Position numbers and translations under genes: made by a program
NCBI GenBank assembly: GCA_002282555.1
Contig: NCJR01000067.1
Span: forward strand, 1-8,683
Direction of reading: 5' to 3'
Length of the DNA stretch: 8,683 bases
DNA from: Rhodobacterales bacterium 34-62-10
GTDB taxonomy: Bacteria; Pseudomonadota; Alphaproteobacteria; Rhodobacterales; Rhodobacteraceae
Shown here: one piece after another, positions 8,002 through 8,683 of the stretch
How the letters are laid out: the number at the start of each line of letters is the position of its first letter
Numbering within the stretch: position 1 is the stretch's first letter
The notes under the pieces: generated by a model
What the model saw: only the letters and a program-made list of their open reading frames with translations
What the model was told of the DNA's origin: nothing
Databases searched by the model: none

Positions 8002-8010
8002 GGCTTGCCC

Positions 8011-8031
8011 GCATCTGCCCGCGGCGGATGC
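8011..8031 (+). other. Stable inverted repeat just after tetR
   Basis: GCATCTGCC (8011-8019) pairs with GGCGGATGC (8023-8031), nine pairs including one T-G wobble, around a three-base loop. It starts nine bases after the tetR stop. A small GGGC-TT-GCCC hairpin (8001-8010) lies directly before it. No T-run follows on the plus strand. It probably helps end or protect the tetR transcript where it meets the convergent ribosomal operon; a protein-binding palindrome is the alternative. Confidence 0.4.
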
Positions 8032-8064
8032 AACATCAGGATGGCGGCGCAATCTTGTGGTTTC

Positions 8065-8098
8065 AAAAAAGAAAAGGGCCACCCGAAGGCGGCCCTTT
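8065..8098 (-). terminator. Intrinsic terminator of the rplM-rpsI operon
   Basis: Read on the minus strand, AAAGGGCC (8098-8091) pairs with GGCCCTTT (8080-8073). The inner part forms CC-TTCG-GG, an exceptionally stable UUCG-type tetraloop. It is followed by a TTTT-C-TTTTTT tract (8075-8065). The hairpin begins 20 bases past the rpsI stop. On the plus strand only TTT follows the hairpin, so it would act poorly for tetR. Confidence 0.9.
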
Positions 8099-8118
8099 GC
8101 GTAACTGAGTAAGCCAGA

Positions 8119-8607
8119 TCAGCGCTTGGAGAACTGGAAGCTCTTGCGCGCTTTGGCCTTGCCGTATTTCTTGCGTTCCACCACGCGGCTGTCGCGGGTC
8201 AGGAAACCTGCCGCTTTCAGCGCGGCGCGCAGGCTGGGATCGTACAGTTGCAGCGCCTTGGAGATGCCGTGCTTCACGGCGCCCGCCTGACCGGACAGGC
8301 CGCCACCGGCAACCGTGGCCATCACGTCGAACTGATCGACAACGCCTGCAATGCTGAACGGCTGGCGCAGAATCATCTGCAGCACCGGACGCGCGAAATA
8401 GGCAGCCATTTCCTTGCCATTCACCACGACCTTGCCGGAACCCGGCTTGATCCAGACACGGGCGACCGCGTCTTTCCGCTTGCCGGTTGCATAGGCGCGA
8501 CCCAGCGCATCACGGACGGGTTCACGGGGGGCGGCGATTTCAACCGGAGCCGCAGCAGCACCGGTTGCGGCGCCCAGCTCTTCAAGGGAATTGATTTGAT
8601 CAGCCAT
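8119..8607 (-). CDS. rpsI: 30S ribosomal protein uS9 (S9)
   Basis: This is a small-subunit ribosomal protein whose C-terminal tail reaches the P-site tRNA. It has 162 residues. The core starts near residue 36 with [17 protein letters not shown], the family signature [19 protein letters not shown] spans 101-119, and it ends in the universal SFQFSKR. The first 35 or so residues ([12 protein letters not shown]..., Ala- and Glu-rich) form an extension absent from the roughly 130-residue E. coli protein. The sequence offers two adjacent ATGs. I prefer the one at 8607, two bases after the rplM stop, because the GGGTG motif is then 5 bases away; starting at 8610 adds one Met and overlaps the rplM TAA by one base. 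It forms the usual rplM-rpsI pair and ends at the terminator just downstream. Confidence 0.98.
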   Translation of the reverse strand: MADQINSLEELGAATGAAAAPVEIAAPREPVRDALGRAYATGKRKDAVARVWIKPGSGKVVVNGKEMAAYFARPVLQMILRQPFSIAGVVDQFDVMATVAGGGLSGQAGAVKHGISKALQLYDPSLRAALKAAGFLTRDSRVVERKKYGKAKARKSFQFSKR

Positions 8608-8609
8608 CA

Positions 8610-8683
8610 TTACACCCGCGTATTCTTGGAGTTCATGGATTTGACGTCCAGCACGACAGGCGCCTGCGCCTCATGCGGATGCT
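8610..8683 (-). CDS. rplM: 50S ribosomal protein uL13 (L13), C-terminal end only
   Basis: The minus-strand frame entering from the right edge encodes 23 residues, [13 protein letters not shown] then [10 protein letters not shown], before the TAA at 8612-8610. HPHEAQxPxVLD is the conserved end of uL13, and the following tail of about ten residues is an extension. Position directly upstream of rpsI is the standard arrangement. The rest of the gene is outside the window. Confidence 0.93.
   Translation of the reverse strand, partial: HPHEAQAPVVLDVKSMNSKNTRV

Noticed and set aside
7060..8082. Minus-strand open frame of 340 codons across the ppk2 and tetR genes
   Set aside because: It has Arg-rich composition without domain motifs and lies opposite two well-supported genes.

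Overview
The window is a gene-dense, GC-rich stretch of an alphaproteobacterial chromosome. It most likely comes from the Rhodobacteraceae (Roseobacter/Rhodobacter group). The signs are the form of ribosomal protein uS9 with an N-terminal extension, the rplM C-terminus ending in NTRV, the style of the class I PPK2, and start codons that often overlap the preceding stop. I see no insertion sequence, phage gene, CRISPR array, tRNA, rRNA or sign of recent transfer. No gap between genes exceeds about 120 bases.

Layout. (1) nt 1-2613, plus strand: the 3' part of guaA (GMP synthase), a small antibiotic-biosynthesis-monooxygenase-fold protein and a 10-TM EamA/DMT exporter. Each gene starts inside the stop of the previous one through an ATGA overlap, so they form a translationally coupled block. 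(2) nt 2675-3604, plus strand: a second, divergent EamA/DMT transporter. (3) nt 3618-5502, plus strand: a candidate sigma70 promoter, an uncharacterised P-loop protein that looks kinase-like, and metA. MetA carries Glu at the position that marks acetyl-CoA use, so it is probably a homoserine O-acetyltransferase. (4) nt 5486-6475, plus strand: a predicted alpha/beta-hydrolase lipoprotein whose start lies inside the end of metA. (5) nt 6522-8001, plus strand: a class I polyphosphate kinase 2 overlapping a TetR-family regulator of the WHG type. (6) nt 8065-8683, minus strand: a strong intrinsic terminator, rpsI and the tail of rplM, convergent with tetR.

How the genes fit together. Most are housekeeping functions: purine synthesis (guaA), entry to methionine synthesis (metA), polyphosphate/nucleotide energy balance (ppk2) and ribosomal proteins. 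Between them sit small-molecule exporters, a hydrolase and a regulator. I find no convincing new multi-gene defence or mobile system. The item most worth following up is the unassigned P-loop protein upstream of metA, whose motif order resembles the shikimate-kinase/NMP-kinase fold. Next are the ppk2-tetR overlap and the coupling of an ABM protein and an exporter to guaA.
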